Of a stretch of 64,000 bases of DNA, positions 45,749 to 53,642 are shown piece after piece. Source of the DNA: Streptomyces goshikiensis (GTDB lineage Bacteria; Actinomycetota; Actinomycetes; Streptomycetales; Streptomycetaceae); the NCBI RefSeq assembly GCF_014650555.1, contig NZ_BMVE01000001.1, positions 186,001-250,000 on the forward strand, in the 5' to 3' direction. Under the pieces are notes generated by a model. That model saw nothing but the letters and a program-made list of their open reading frames with translations, did no database searches and was not told the origin of the DNA. The translations under genes and the position numbers were made by a program. Numbering within the stretch: position 1 is the first letter of the stretch; each line of letters begins with the position of its first letter.

Positions 45749-47998
45749 TCACCGGGATGCTGTGGCGGGTGCGGCGTCGTCCTCGTTCGTGGCGGGGTCC
45801 GCGCCGGTCCGCTGCGCCGGAATTGTCGCATGTGGGTGGCGTTCCGGAGGTTCGATGCTGATGCGGGGCAGCCTGCGGTCGAGCCAGGCCGGCAGCCACC
45901 AGTTCGCGCCGCCGAGCAGGTGCATGAGCGCCGGCACGAGCAGCGTGCGCAGCACGAAGGCGTCCAGGGCCACGGCGGCCGCCAGCGCGATGCCGAACAT
46001 CGCGATGATCCGGTCGCCGCTGAGCACGAAGGCCAGGAAGACGGAGATCATGATCACGGCCGCCGAGTTGATCACCCGGCTGGTCTCGGCGAGGCCGACG
46101 CGGACGGCCCGCCGGTTGTCACCGGTCTCCAGCCACTCCTCGTACATCCGGCTGACCAGGAACACCTGGTAGTCCATGGACAGTCCGAAGAGGACCGACA
46201 CCATGATCACGGGAAGGAAGGGTTCGATCGGGCCGGCGCTGCCCAGGCCCAGCGGCTCGCTCCCCCAGCCCCACTGGAAGACCGCGACCACGACGCCGAA
46301 GGAGGAGGCGACGGCGGCGACGTTCATCGCGGCCGCCTTGAGGGGTATGCCTATGGACCGGAAGGCGAGCAGCAGCAGGACGCAGCCGAGGGCGATGACC
46401 ACCCCGACGAAGAGCGGCAGTTTGCCGACGATGACCTCGGCGAAGTCGTCGTAGCCGGCCGTCACGCCGCCGACATGGATGTCCATCGCGGCGCGGTCGC
46501 CGGCTCCGGGGATGACCTCCCGGCGGAGGGTGTCGACGAGGTCGCTCGTGGCCCGGGACTGCGGGGCGGACTCCGGTACGACGGTGACGACGGCGGTGTC
46601 CCCGTCCCGGTTGAGGACGACCGGCCCGGCGGAGGCCACGCCCTCGGTGGTGCGCAGTTCGTCGGCCAGCCGGGTCACGGCGATCCGGTCGCCGGCTCCG
46701 TCGAGGCGGGCGACGACGGTGAGCGGGCCGTTCATGCCGGGGCCGAAGCCCTCTCCGAGCAGGTCGTAGGCCTTGCGCGTGGTGGAGGTGGCCGGGTTGT
46801 TGCCCTGGTCGGAGGTGCCCAGGTGCAGCGAGAGCATGGGCAGCGCCAGGACGGTCATGACCGCGGCGGCGAGGAGGCCGAGCGGTTTGGGGTGGCGTTC
46901 CACGAAGGCCGACCAGCGGGCGGCGAAGCCGGTGGGCGTATCGGACCCCGGGCCCTCGGCGGCGAGCTTGCGGCGTTCGCGGCGCGAGAGGGCGCGGGTC
47001 CCGATGTAGGAGAGGAGGGCGGGGAGCAGGGTCACCGAGGCGGCCACCGTGAGGACCACGGTGAGGGAGGCCGCGAGGGCGACGCCGTCGAGGAAGTTCA
47101 GCCGGAGCACGAGCATGCCGAGCAGCGCGATGCAGACGGTCGCCCCGGCGAAGACCACGGCCCGCCCGGTGGTGGCGACGGCGTTCTCGGCCGCCTCGGC
47201 GACGGGCAGGCCGCGTTGCAGGCCCTTGCGGTGCCGGGTGACGATGAACAGCGCGTAGTCGATGCCGACGCCGAGTCCGACGAGGGTGCCGAGCATCGGG
47301 GCGAAGTCGGCGACGGGCATGGCGTGCCCGAGCAGGGTGATGCCGAAGTAGGCGGTGCCGACGCTGACCAGGGCGGTCGCGATGGGCAGCAGGCTCGCGG
47401 CGAGGGAGCCGAAGGCGAGGAAGAGGACCAGGGCCGCGATGCCCACGCCGATGACCTCGGCGAGGTGTGCGGTGGGGGCCTCGGTGAGACCGATGGCGCG
47501 GCCGCCGAGTTCGACCTGGAGGCCGTCTTGTTCGGTCCGGTCGTTCTTCGCGGCGTCGACGACCGCCCGCGCCTGGGCCTTGGGGACGGAGTCGGCCTGT
47601 TCGTCGAAGGTCACGACGGCGTAGGCGGTGCGCCCGTCGGGGCTGATCCGCGCGGCGGCCTCGGGGTTGGGGCCGTAGGGGCCGGCGACGGATCCGACGC
47701 CGGGGAGCGCGGCGATGGTGTCGAGGGCGCTGGTCATCCGCTGCTCGACGGCGGGCGTGCGGGCGCTCTGGCCGTCCGGGGTGCGCCACACGATGGTGTC
47801 GGTGTCGCCGCCCCGGCCGGAGAAGCCTTCGCGGAGCAGGGCGTGGGCCTTGCTCGACTCGGTCCCGGGGACCTCGTAGTCGTTGGAGAACGCCGGTCCG
47901 GCGACACCCGCGGCAGCGGCGGTCGCGCCGAACGCGAGGAGCCAGAGCAGGACGGTCACGAGGCGGTGCCGCATGCACCACCGTGCGATTGCTGCCAA
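45749..47998 (-). CDS. MMPL family RND-type transporter
   Basis: A 749-residue membrane protein with about 12 helices in the two-fold MMPL arrangement: helix 1 (LVTVLLWLLAFGATAAAAG), a large external loop (about 35-170), five helices containing the proton-relay GLGVGIDYALFIVTRHR, then a second loop and helix bundle with VSVLFGLSMDYQVFLVSRMYEEW and the Asp/Tyr pair. These export lipids or hydrophobic compounds. The start is TTG 47998, eight bases after GGGAG; the resulting N-terminus MAAIARWCMRHRLVT fits the family better than the internal ATG. Three octamer repeats lie just upstream. Confidence 0.92.
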   Translation of the reverse strand: MAAIARWCMRHRLVTVLLWLLAFGATAAAAGVAGPAFSNDYEVPGTESSKAHALLREGFSGRGGDTDTIVWRTPDGQSARTPAVEQRMTSALDTIAALPGVGSVAGPYGPNPEAAARISPDGRTAYAVVTFDEQADSVPKAQARAVVDAAKNDRTEQDGLQVELGGRAIGLTEAPTAHLAEVIGVGIAALVLFLAFGSLAASLLPIATALVSVGTAYFGITLLGHAMPVADFAPMLGTLVGLGVGIDYALFIVTRHRKGLQRGLPVAEAAENAVATTGRAVVFAGATVCIALLGMLVLRLNFLDGVALAASLTVVLTVAASVTLLPALLSYIGTRALSRRERRKLAAEGPGSDTPTGFAARWSAFVERHPKPLGLLAAAVMTVLALPMLSLHLGTSDQGNNPATSTTRKAYDLLGEGFGPGMNGPLTVVARLDGAGDRIAVTRLADELRTTEGVASAGPVVLNRDGDTAVVTVVPESAPQSRATSDLVDTLRREVIPGAGDRAAMDIHVGGVTAGYDDFAEVIVGKLPLFVGVVIALGCVLLLLAFRSIGIPLKAAAMNVAAVASSFGVVVAVFQWGWGSEPLGLGSAGPIEPFLPVIMVSVLFGLSMDYQVFLVSRMYEEWLETGDNRRAVRVGLAETSRVINSAAVIMISVFLAFVLSGDRIIAMFGIALAAAVALDAFVLRTLLVPALMHLLGGANWWLPAWLDRRLPRISIEPPERHPHATIPAQRTGADPATNEDDAAPATASR

Positions 47999-48050
47999 CG
48001 AACGTGCTCCCTGGTGGTTCGGATCTTCACCGGGAGAACGCCCGACGCAA

Positions 48051-48074
48051 GAACGCTTGAACGCTTGAACGCTT
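48051..48074. repeat. Three tandem GAACGCTT octamers upstream of the MMPL gene
   Basis: GAACGCTT occurs exactly three times head to tail (48051-48074), followed by a degenerate fourth copy GAACTCTG. It lies about 55 bp before the MMPL start, in its promoter region. Helical-repeat spacing is not met (8 bp), so it may be a slippage product or a binding array. Confidence 0.75.
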
Positions 48075-48235
48075 GAACTCTGGTGAACCTAGATGATCAA
48101 CCGCCGGACCCGCAGGCGATCGGCCGATCCGCCGCCGGACCACACCTCGATTCGGTCCACGATCGCAGCGATGGGAGATCGTTGGTCCGTTTCGTGTGCA
48201 TCGTCACAGGTGTGTGGCGGTACGCCCGGGCCCGG

Positions 48236-48607
48236 TTACGCGTCGGCGCGGTAGCCGGGGATCGAGGGCCAGCGGACGGTGAGGACGACCGCGTCCTCCT
48301 CGGCGTACCAGGAGTGGTCGACTCCGCGGCCCCAGACCACGTAGTCGCCCTGTTCGGCGAGGACCACGGTGCGGCCGGGGAACTCCAGCCGGAACCGGCC
48401 GCTGATCAGCACCTGGAGCGCGGTGCGCTCCTCGCCGGTCACCCACTGGGCGCGCTCCTCGCCCCGGGGATGGACCCCCCACTTGATCTCCACGTCCTCG
48501 CTGTGGCGGACGTCGCCGGGCCGCTTGAAGTGGCCGAGGAGCCAGCCGCGGTCGGCGGCCGCGTCGGGGGTGGCCTTGCCGGTGTAGATGAGCGCTTCGT
48601 CGTTCAC
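48236..48607 (-). CDS. Cupin-like single-domain protein
   Basis: A 123-residue protein with a double-stranded beta-helix pattern: VEIKWGVHPRGEERAQW (first cupin motif, His present), TALQVLISGRFRLEFPGRTVVLAEQGDYVVWGRGVDHSWYAEEDAVVLTVRW (second motif with DHSW). Close relatives are sometimes annotated loosely as signal peptidase, which nothing here supports. GTG start at 48607. Divergent from the GNAT gene with 54 bp between. Ligand and function unknown. Confidence 0.78.
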   Translation of the reverse strand: MNDEALIYTGKATPDAAADRGWLLGHFKRPGDVRHSEDVEIKWGVHPRGEERAQWVTGEERTALQVLISGRFRLEFPGRTVVLAEQGDYVVWGRGVDHSWYAEEDAVVLTVRWPSIPGYRADA

Positions 48608-48661
48608 GGGGTGAGGCTAATGCAGTTGTGCCGGGGGGCGGACGGCTGGTGAGCTGCCCCG

Positions 48662-49471
48662 ATGACGATGACGATGGATCGCGACGAACTGATCAGGGTA
48701 CGGGCCGAGTACGACGCGCGGATGCGCCGTGGCGCGCGCGCCGACTCGGCCGGGGCCCGCGTGGAGCGGGCGGGTGCGGTGGTCCGGCAGACGGCGGCCG
48801 CCGACGGCTGGAACTGCGTGCTCTGGTCGGACCTCGACGGGACGGACGCCGACGCGGAGATCGCCGCCCAGGTGGCGCACTACCGCGAGCGGGGCGTCGG
48901 CGAGTTCGAGTGGAAGCTGTACGACCACGACCGGCCGGCGGACCTCGGGGAGCGGCTGCGGGCGGCGGGCTTCGTCGCGGAGCCGCCCGAGACGCTGATG
49001 GTGGGGCGGACGGCGGACCTGGCGGGGCTGTCGGTGGAGCCGCCGGAGGGGATCACCTTGCGGGCGGTCACCGACGAGGCGGGCGTGGACCTCATGATGG
49101 CGGTCCACGCGGGGGCCTTCGGCGTCGAGCGCCCGCGCATCCGGCACCTGATGCTGACCCTGCTGCGCGAGGAGCCGGAGACCATCGCGGCCGTGGTGGC
49201 GATGGCCGGCGACACCCCGGTGAGCGCGGCCCGGATGGAGATGCGGCCGGGCACGCCGTTCGCGGGCCTGTGGGGAGGCGGCACGATCCCGGGATGGCGC
49301 GGGCGCGGCATCTACCGTCTGCTGGTCGCGCACCGCGCCCGGATCGCCGCCGGTCTCGGGATCCCGTATCTCCAGGTGGACGCCTCGGACGACAGCCGCC
49401 CGATCCTGGAGCGCCTGGGCTTCGGCGTCCTCGGGGTGACGACCCCGTACCTGCACACCACCGGGGCCTGA
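48662..49471 (+). CDS. GNAT family N-acetyltransferase (double-domain)
   Basis: A 269-residue protein. The N-terminal half (about 15-125) is a degenerate GNAT-like fold and the C-terminal half (130-265) has the active-type core: EGITLRAVTDEAGVD, ETIAAVVAMAGDTPVSAARMEMRPGTPFAGLWGGGTIPGWRGRGIYRLLVAHRARIAAGLGIPYLQVDASDDSRPILERLGF. Starts MTMTM at 48662 or at the third Met. Substrate unknown. Tail to tail with the DinB-family gene. Confidence 0.88.
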   Translation: MTMTMDRDELIRVRAEYDARMRRGARADSAGARVERAGAVVRQTAAADGWNCVLWSDLDGTDADAEIAAQVAHYRERGVGEFEWKLYDHDRPADLGERLRAAGFVAEPPETLMVGRTADLAGLSVEPPEGITLRAVTDEAGVDLMMAVHAGAFGVERPRIRHLMLTLLREEPETIAAVVAMAGDTPVSAARMEMRPGTPFAGLWGGGTIPGWRGRGIYRLLVAHRARIAAGLGIPYLQVDASDDSRPILERLGFGVLGVTTPYLHTTGA

Positions 49472-49484
49472 CGGGCGGGGGCGG

Positions 49485-49984
49485 TCAGGCCCCGGCACCC
49501 CGTCGATCGCCTCGCGCAGCAGGTCGGCGTGGCCGTTGTGGCGCGCGTACTCGTGGATCATGTGCAGCATCACGACCCGCAGCGAGACCTCCGCCTCCCA
49601 CTTCGGCACGTACGCCGTCACCTCCAGGGATTCCGCCCCGGCCTCGACGCGCCGCGCGTGCGCGACCTCCGCCTCCCACGCCGCGAAGGCCTCCGCGCCG
49701 CTGGCGCCGGTCGCGTCGTAGGCCTCCTGGAAGTCGTGCCGGTCGGACCACACGTGCGGGACGTCGGCCCCGCCCACGGTCCGCCGGAACCATTGCCGTT
49801 CCACCTCGGCCATGTGCCGGACCAGCCCCATCAGCGACAGGGTGGACGGCGGGGAGGACTTCCGGCGCAACTCCTCGTCGCCGAGGCCCTCGCACTTCAT
49901 CGCGAGGGTGGCGCGATGGAAGTCGAGGTATGCCCGCAGGGTCTCTCGTTCGCCTCCGGCCAGCGGAGGTCCGATGCGTTCCAT
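49485..49984 (-). CDS. DinB/DUF664 family protein with shifted 3' end
   Basis: About 165 residues of a DinB-like four-helix bundle: LDFHRATLAMKCEGLGDEELRRKSSPPSTLSLMGLVRHMAEVERQWFRRTV, and metal-type histidines in MIHEYARHNGHADLLREAIDG. In the other frame a TGA at 49485 follows GGGGCC directly; in the frame as read the codons run past it for 289 more residues to 48617, antisense to the GNAT gene. One extra G in the GGGG run would restore an ending at 49485. I therefore call the body at 49485-49984 and treat the extension as a stop-loss frameshift or sequence error. Confidence 0.7.
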
Positions 49985-50062
49985 GCCGGTGATCTTGCCC
50001 GCCCCGCCCGCCCGCCGGAAGCCCCCGGCGGGCGGGCGGGGCGGGATCCGGCCAGGGAGGAC

Positions 50063-50803
50063 CTAGACGGGACGCCAGTAACCCAGCGAGTTCACCCGCT
50101 GCTTGGGCAGGCCCAGGTCCTTGCGGAGGTAGCCCGTCAGGGCGCGGGTGGTCGCCGTGTCGCAGGCCAGCCAGACGTAGGCCGAGTCCGGGTCCGTCAC
50201 CAGCCCGGGGAGTTCGGACTTCACCCGCTCCACCAGCGCCGCGCCGGAGCCCGTGCCGCGTCCGACGCGCCGGATCTCGTGCCGGTCCGCGTCGAGCCGT
50301 ATCGGGAGTTCCGCGTCCGAGTCGTGCTGCGTCTCGAACCAGAGCGTCGCCGGGGTGTCCGGGAAGGAGTCCAGCAGGGAGTTGATCGCCGGGAGGGACG
50401 CCGGGTCGCCGATGACGAGCAGCCGCTGCGGCTCCGGCGCCGGGGCGGTGAAGCCCGTGCCCTGGACGGTGGCCTCGATGGTGTCGCCCGGCTTCGCGGC
50501 GCGCGCCCAGGAGCTGGCCACGCCGTCGTGGAGGGCGAATTCGAGCGAGAACGTCCCCCCGGCCGGATCCGGGTCGACCAGCGTGTACGCGCGCTGGTGC
50601 GGCTTGCCCTCGCTCTGGAACCACAGCCGCACCCACATGGTGGGGTGCAGGGAGTCGCCGGCCTCGGCGAGCAGTCCGCCGTCCGAGAGCCGGACCCGCC
50701 GGTAGTGCTCCGTCACGTCTTCCGCGCCGGTCACCGTGAACGTGAAGTCCCTGCCCCGCATCAGCTTGAGGACCACGCCCTCCCAGCCCTTGCCGACCGC
50801 CAT
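50063..50803 (-). CDS. Siderophore-interacting (ferric reductase) FAD protein
   Basis: A 246-residue SIP/ViuB-family flavoprotein. The FAD motif RAYT lies in HQRAYTLVDPDPAGGTFSLEFALHDGVASSWARAAKPGDTI, and the NAD(P)H-binding half contains LLVIGDPASLPAINSLLDSF, LWFETQHDSD and C-terminal YLRKDLGLPKQRVNSLGYWRP. It releases iron by reducing ferric siderophores in the cytoplasm. Start ATG 50803 is nine bases after AAGGGG. A 19-bp iron box (50834-50852) lies 31 bp upstream, shared with the divergent penicillin-acylase-family gene. Confidence 0.92.
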   Translation of the reverse strand: MAVGKGWEGVVLKLMRGRDFTFTVTGAEDVTEHYRRVRLSDGGLLAEAGDSLHPTMWVRLWFQSEGKPHQRAYTLVDPDPAGGTFSLEFALHDGVASSWARAAKPGDTIEATVQGTGFTAPAPEPQRLLVIGDPASLPAINSLLDSFPDTPATLWFETQHDSDAELPIRLDADRHEIRRVGRGTGSGAALVERVKSELPGLVTDPDSAYVWLACDTATTRALTGYLRKDLGLPKQRVNSLGYWRPV

Positions 50804-50833
50804 CGCCACCCACCCCTTAATCCAGCCCTATAG

Positions 50834-50852
50834 TTAGGTCAGCCTAACCTAA
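50834..50852. promoter_or_regulatory. Iron box (DmdR/IdeR-type)
   Basis: TTAGGTCAGCCTAACCTAA has near-dyad symmetry and differs from the DtxR-family consensus TTAGGTTAGGCTAACCTAA at only a few central positions. It lies between the siderophore-interacting protein gene (minus) and the acylase gene (plus, start 50871), where DmdR1 with Fe2+ would repress both. Confidence 0.85.
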
Positions 50853-50870
50853 GACACCTCGGGGAAGAGT

Positions 50871-52961
50871 GTGAGCAGTGTGAGCAGCAGCGCGACCGGC
50901 CAAGCCTACGAGGTGTACCGCGACGCATGGGGCATCCCCCATCTTCGCGCCTCCGACGCCCTCGGCCTCTCCTACGCCCAGGGCCGCACCACGGCCCTCG
51001 ACCGCGCCTGGCAGCTGGAGGTCGAACGCCACCGCGCCCAGGGCTCCAGCGCCGCGTTCCTCGGCGCCGAATCCGTCACCTGGGACCGCTTCGCCCGCCA
51101 GAGCCGCCTCGCCGACACGGCCCGCACCTGTTACGAGGCCCTCGACCCGGAGACCGCCGCCTGGGTCCGCGCCTACGTGGACGGCGTCAACGACGGCCTC
51201 AGCGAAGGCGCCGCCCGCGACGAGCGGTTCGCCCGCACGGGCCACACCCCCGCCCCGTGGGATCCCTGGGTCCCGCTGGCCATCTGGATCGCCACCCACA
51301 TCCTCTTCGCCGGCTTCGCCACCAAGCTGTGGCGCGAGCGCGTGGCCCGCGCCCTCGGCGACGAAGCCGTCACCCTCTTCGCCACCGACGGCCCCGGCAC
51401 CGTCGGCAGCAACGGCTGGCTCGTCCCCGGCGACCGCACCGCGACCGGCGCGGCGATCATCGCGGGCGACCCGCACCGCTTCATCGAGGACCCGGGCGTC
51501 TACCAGCAGATACGTCTCGCCTGCCCCGAGTTCGACGTCGTCGGCATCGCCGTCCCCGGCATCCCCGGCCTCGGCCACTTCGGCCACACCGGCAGCGCCG
51601 CCTGGGCGATCACCAACGCGATGTCCGACTACCAGGACCTCTACGCCGAGCAGTTGCGCCCCACCGCCGACGGCGCCGGCATCGAGGCCCTCGGCCCCGA
51701 CGGCGTCTGGGAGCCCGTCCACCGGCACACCGAGACCATCGGCGTCCTCGGCGCCGACCCGGTCGAGATCGAGGTCCTGGAGACCGCGCGCGGCCCCGTG
51801 ATCATCCGGGACGACGTGGACGGCGGCGGCCAGACCCTCGCCCTGCGCTACCCGCCCCGGGTCCGCCGCGACCTCGGTTTCGCCACCCTCCCCGCCCTGC
51901 TGCGCGCCCGTACCGTCGCCGACATCGACCGCGCCCTCGACGGCTGGGCCGAGCCCGTCAACGTCGTCCACGCCGCCGACTCCGAGGGCGGCCTGCTGCA
52001 CCGCGTCGCCGGAGCCGTGCCCCTGCGCGACCCCGCCAACCGGCTGCGCCCGGTGCCCGCGTGGGAGCCCCGCCACGAGTGGCAGGGCTGGGCGCGGACC
52101 CCCGCCGAGCCCGTCCAGGGCTTCGCCGTCATGGCGAACGCGCGCGGCATCGCCTCCCCGCTCGGCGTGGAGTTCGCGCCCCCGCACCGCGCCGACCGCA
52201 TCCGCGAGCTGCTGAGCGGCTCCGCGGACTGGACCCCGAAGGCGATGGCCGACGTACACCAGGACACCTACCTGGGCTCCGCCGGAGCGCTGCTCGCCCT
52301 GCTGCCCGGGCTCGACGGCCTCTCCCCCGAGGCGGCCGCGCTGCGCGAGCGGCTGCTCGCCTGGGACCGGCACATGGCGGCCGGGAGCACGGACGCGACC
52401 GTCTTCTCGGCCTTCCGGACCGCGACCGTACGGCACTTCGCCGCCGACCCCGTCTTCGCCGGGCTGACCGGCGCCCCCTCGGGCCCGGAGGTGTTCCACC
52501 CCTGGCTGTACCTGGTCCCCAAGATCGGCTACGCCCTCGAAGGCCTGCTCACCACCGGCCTCCTCCCCGGTCTCGACCGCGCGGCCCACGTCCGCGCCGC
52601 CCTGGAGGAGACGGCCGCGGCCGCCCGCCCCGACACCCCCTGGTCCCAGGTCCACCGGCTGACCCCGTGGTCGGCGCTCCCGGACCCCGACGCCGAGTGG
52701 CCCGGCCTCGGCGGCGACCATGACTGTGTGAACGCCACCTCCACCGTCCCCGGCTTCACCGACCTCACCGCGCGTGCGTCGGCGGCCCGTTACGTCTGGG
52801 ACCTCGCCCGCCGCGAGGACAGCCTCTGGGCCGTCCCGCTGGGCGCCGACGGCGTCACCGGCGCGCCCCACCACCGGGACCAGCTCCCCCTGTGGGCGCG
52901 CTGCGAACTCATCCCGGTCGTCACCGACTGGGACCGGCTCACGAAGGAGACCCCCCGATGA
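50871..52961 (+). CDS. Penicillin acylase family Ntn-hydrolase
   Basis: A 696-residue peptidase S45 homologue. EVYRDAWGIPHLRASDALGLSYAQG opens the alpha chain; the autoprocessing site and nucleophile is GSNGW at 179-183 (Ser180), followed by AIIAGDPHR and GIPGLGHFGHTGSAAWAITN. Other key residues lie in the beta chain (NATSTVPGF near the end). No signal peptide is seen, unlike secreted penicillin acylases. The family includes the pyoverdine-maturing acylase PvdQ and acyl-homoserine-lactone acylases. It starts at GTG 50871, 18 bp after the iron box, and overlaps the next gene by ATGA. Confidence 0.88.
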   Translation: MSSVSSSATGQAYEVYRDAWGIPHLRASDALGLSYAQGRTTALDRAWQLEVERHRAQGSSAAFLGAESVTWDRFARQSRLADTARTCYEALDPETAAWVRAYVDGVNDGLSEGAARDERFARTGHTPAPWDPWVPLAIWIATHILFAGFATKLWRERVARALGDEAVTLFATDGPGTVGSNGWLVPGDRTATGAAIIAGDPHRFIEDPGVYQQIRLACPEFDVVGIAVPGIPGLGHFGHTGSAAWAITNAMSDYQDLYAEQLRPTADGAGIEALGPDGVWEPVHRHTETIGVLGADPVEIEVLETARGPVIIRDDVDGGGQTLALRYPPRVRRDLGFATLPALLRARTVADIDRALDGWAEPVNVVHAADSEGGLLHRVAGAVPLRDPANRLRPVPAWEPRHEWQGWARTPAEPVQGFAVMANARGIASPLGVEFAPPHRADRIRELLSGSADWTPKAMADVHQDTYLGSAGALLALLPGLDGLSPEAAALRERLLAWDRHMAAGSTDATVFSAFRTATVRHFAADPVFAGLTGAPSGPEVFHPWLYLVPKIGYALEGLLTTGLLPGLDRAAHVRAALEETAAAARPDTPWSQVHRLTPWSALPDPDAEWPGLGGDHDCVNATSTVPGFTDLTARASAARYVWDLARREDSLWAVPLGADGVTGAPHHRDQLPLWARCELIPVVTDWDRLTKETPR

Positions 52962-53551
52962 CCACCTCCACCCGCCGGCCCGTGCACACCCACCCCATCG
53001 AGGGCTTCGGCACGGTCACCATCGCCCCCGTCGACCCCGCCGCCGACTCGGAGCTGGTCCACGGCTGGGTCACCCAGGAGCGCGCCCGCTTCTGGGGCAT
53101 GGGCGGGGCCGGCCGCGAGCTGGTCCAGGAGATCTACGAGGACATCGACCGCCGCACCACGCACCACGCGTTCATCGTCAGCCGCGACGGCGAGCCGGTC
53201 GGGCTCTTCCAGACGTACGACTGCGCCGAGGACCGCGTCAGCGAGTGCTACGAGGTCCAGCCCGGCGACATCGGCGTGCACCTGCTCATCAGCCCCGCCC
53301 GGGGTTCGGCCGAGCACGGCTTCAGCGCGGCCCTGCTGACGGCGTTCATGTCGTTCGTCTGGTCCGACGGCCGCACCCGCCGGGTCGTCGCCGAGCCGGA
53401 CGCCCGCAACGAGAAGGCCATCGCCCGCCTGGAGCGCACCGGCTTCGTGATGGACGCGGAGGTGGAGCTCCCCGAGATCGACCTCCCCGAGGTCTACCTC
53501 CCGGCGAAGCGGGCCCGGCTGGCCTTCCTCAGCGCCCCGGTGACCGGCTGA
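52958..53551 (+). CDS. IucB/MbtK-like (siderophore) N-acyltransferase
   Basis: A 197-residue GNAT protein. LVHGWVTQERARFWGMGGAG, GEPVGLFQTYDCAEDRVSECYEVQPGDIGVHLLISPARGS and the C-terminal RRVVAEPDARNEKAIARLERTGF fit the AlcB/IucB/MbtK group that acylates hydroxylysine or related amines in siderophore synthesis. Coupled by ATGA to the acylase gene and preceded by GAAGGAG. It is thus in the iron-box-controlled unit. No hydroxylase or siderophore synthetase is in the window, so the role in a complete siderophore path is inference. Confidence 0.82.
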   Translation: MTTSTRRPVHTHPIEGFGTVTIAPVDPAADSELVHGWVTQERARFWGMGGAGRELVQEIYEDIDRRTTHHAFIVSRDGEPVGLFQTYDCAEDRVSECYEVQPGDIGVHLLISPARGSAEHGFSAALLTAFMSFVWSDGRTRRVVAEPDARNEKAIARLERTGFVMDAEVELPEIDLPEVYLPAKRARLAFLSAPVTG

Positions 53552-53574
53552 CGTCACACCGGCTCAGGCGCTGG

Positions 53575-53624
53575 ACGTACGGCGGCCCCGCACCGTGGAA
53601 GACCGGTGCGGGGCCGCCGTACGT
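53575..53624. terminator. 21-bp-stem terminator between the acyltransferase gene and gatB
   Basis: Bases 53575-53595 and 53604-53624 (core ACGTACGGCGGCCCC) pair perfectly with an 8-base loop. Located between converging genes, 24 bp from the acyltransferase stop and 19 bp from the gatB stop; serves both. Confidence 0.85.
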
Positions 53625-53642
53625 GCGTACACGGGCTCCGGA

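Noticed and set aside
44390..48076. 1228-codon plus-strand open frame opposite the MMPL gene
   Set aside because: Antisense to a clear MMPL transporter, a GNAT gene and a membrane protein gene; no domain of its own.
48236..48607. Signal peptidase annotation for the 123-residue cupin
   Set aside because: No membrane anchor and no Ser/Lys dyad context; two cupin-like motifs are visible instead.
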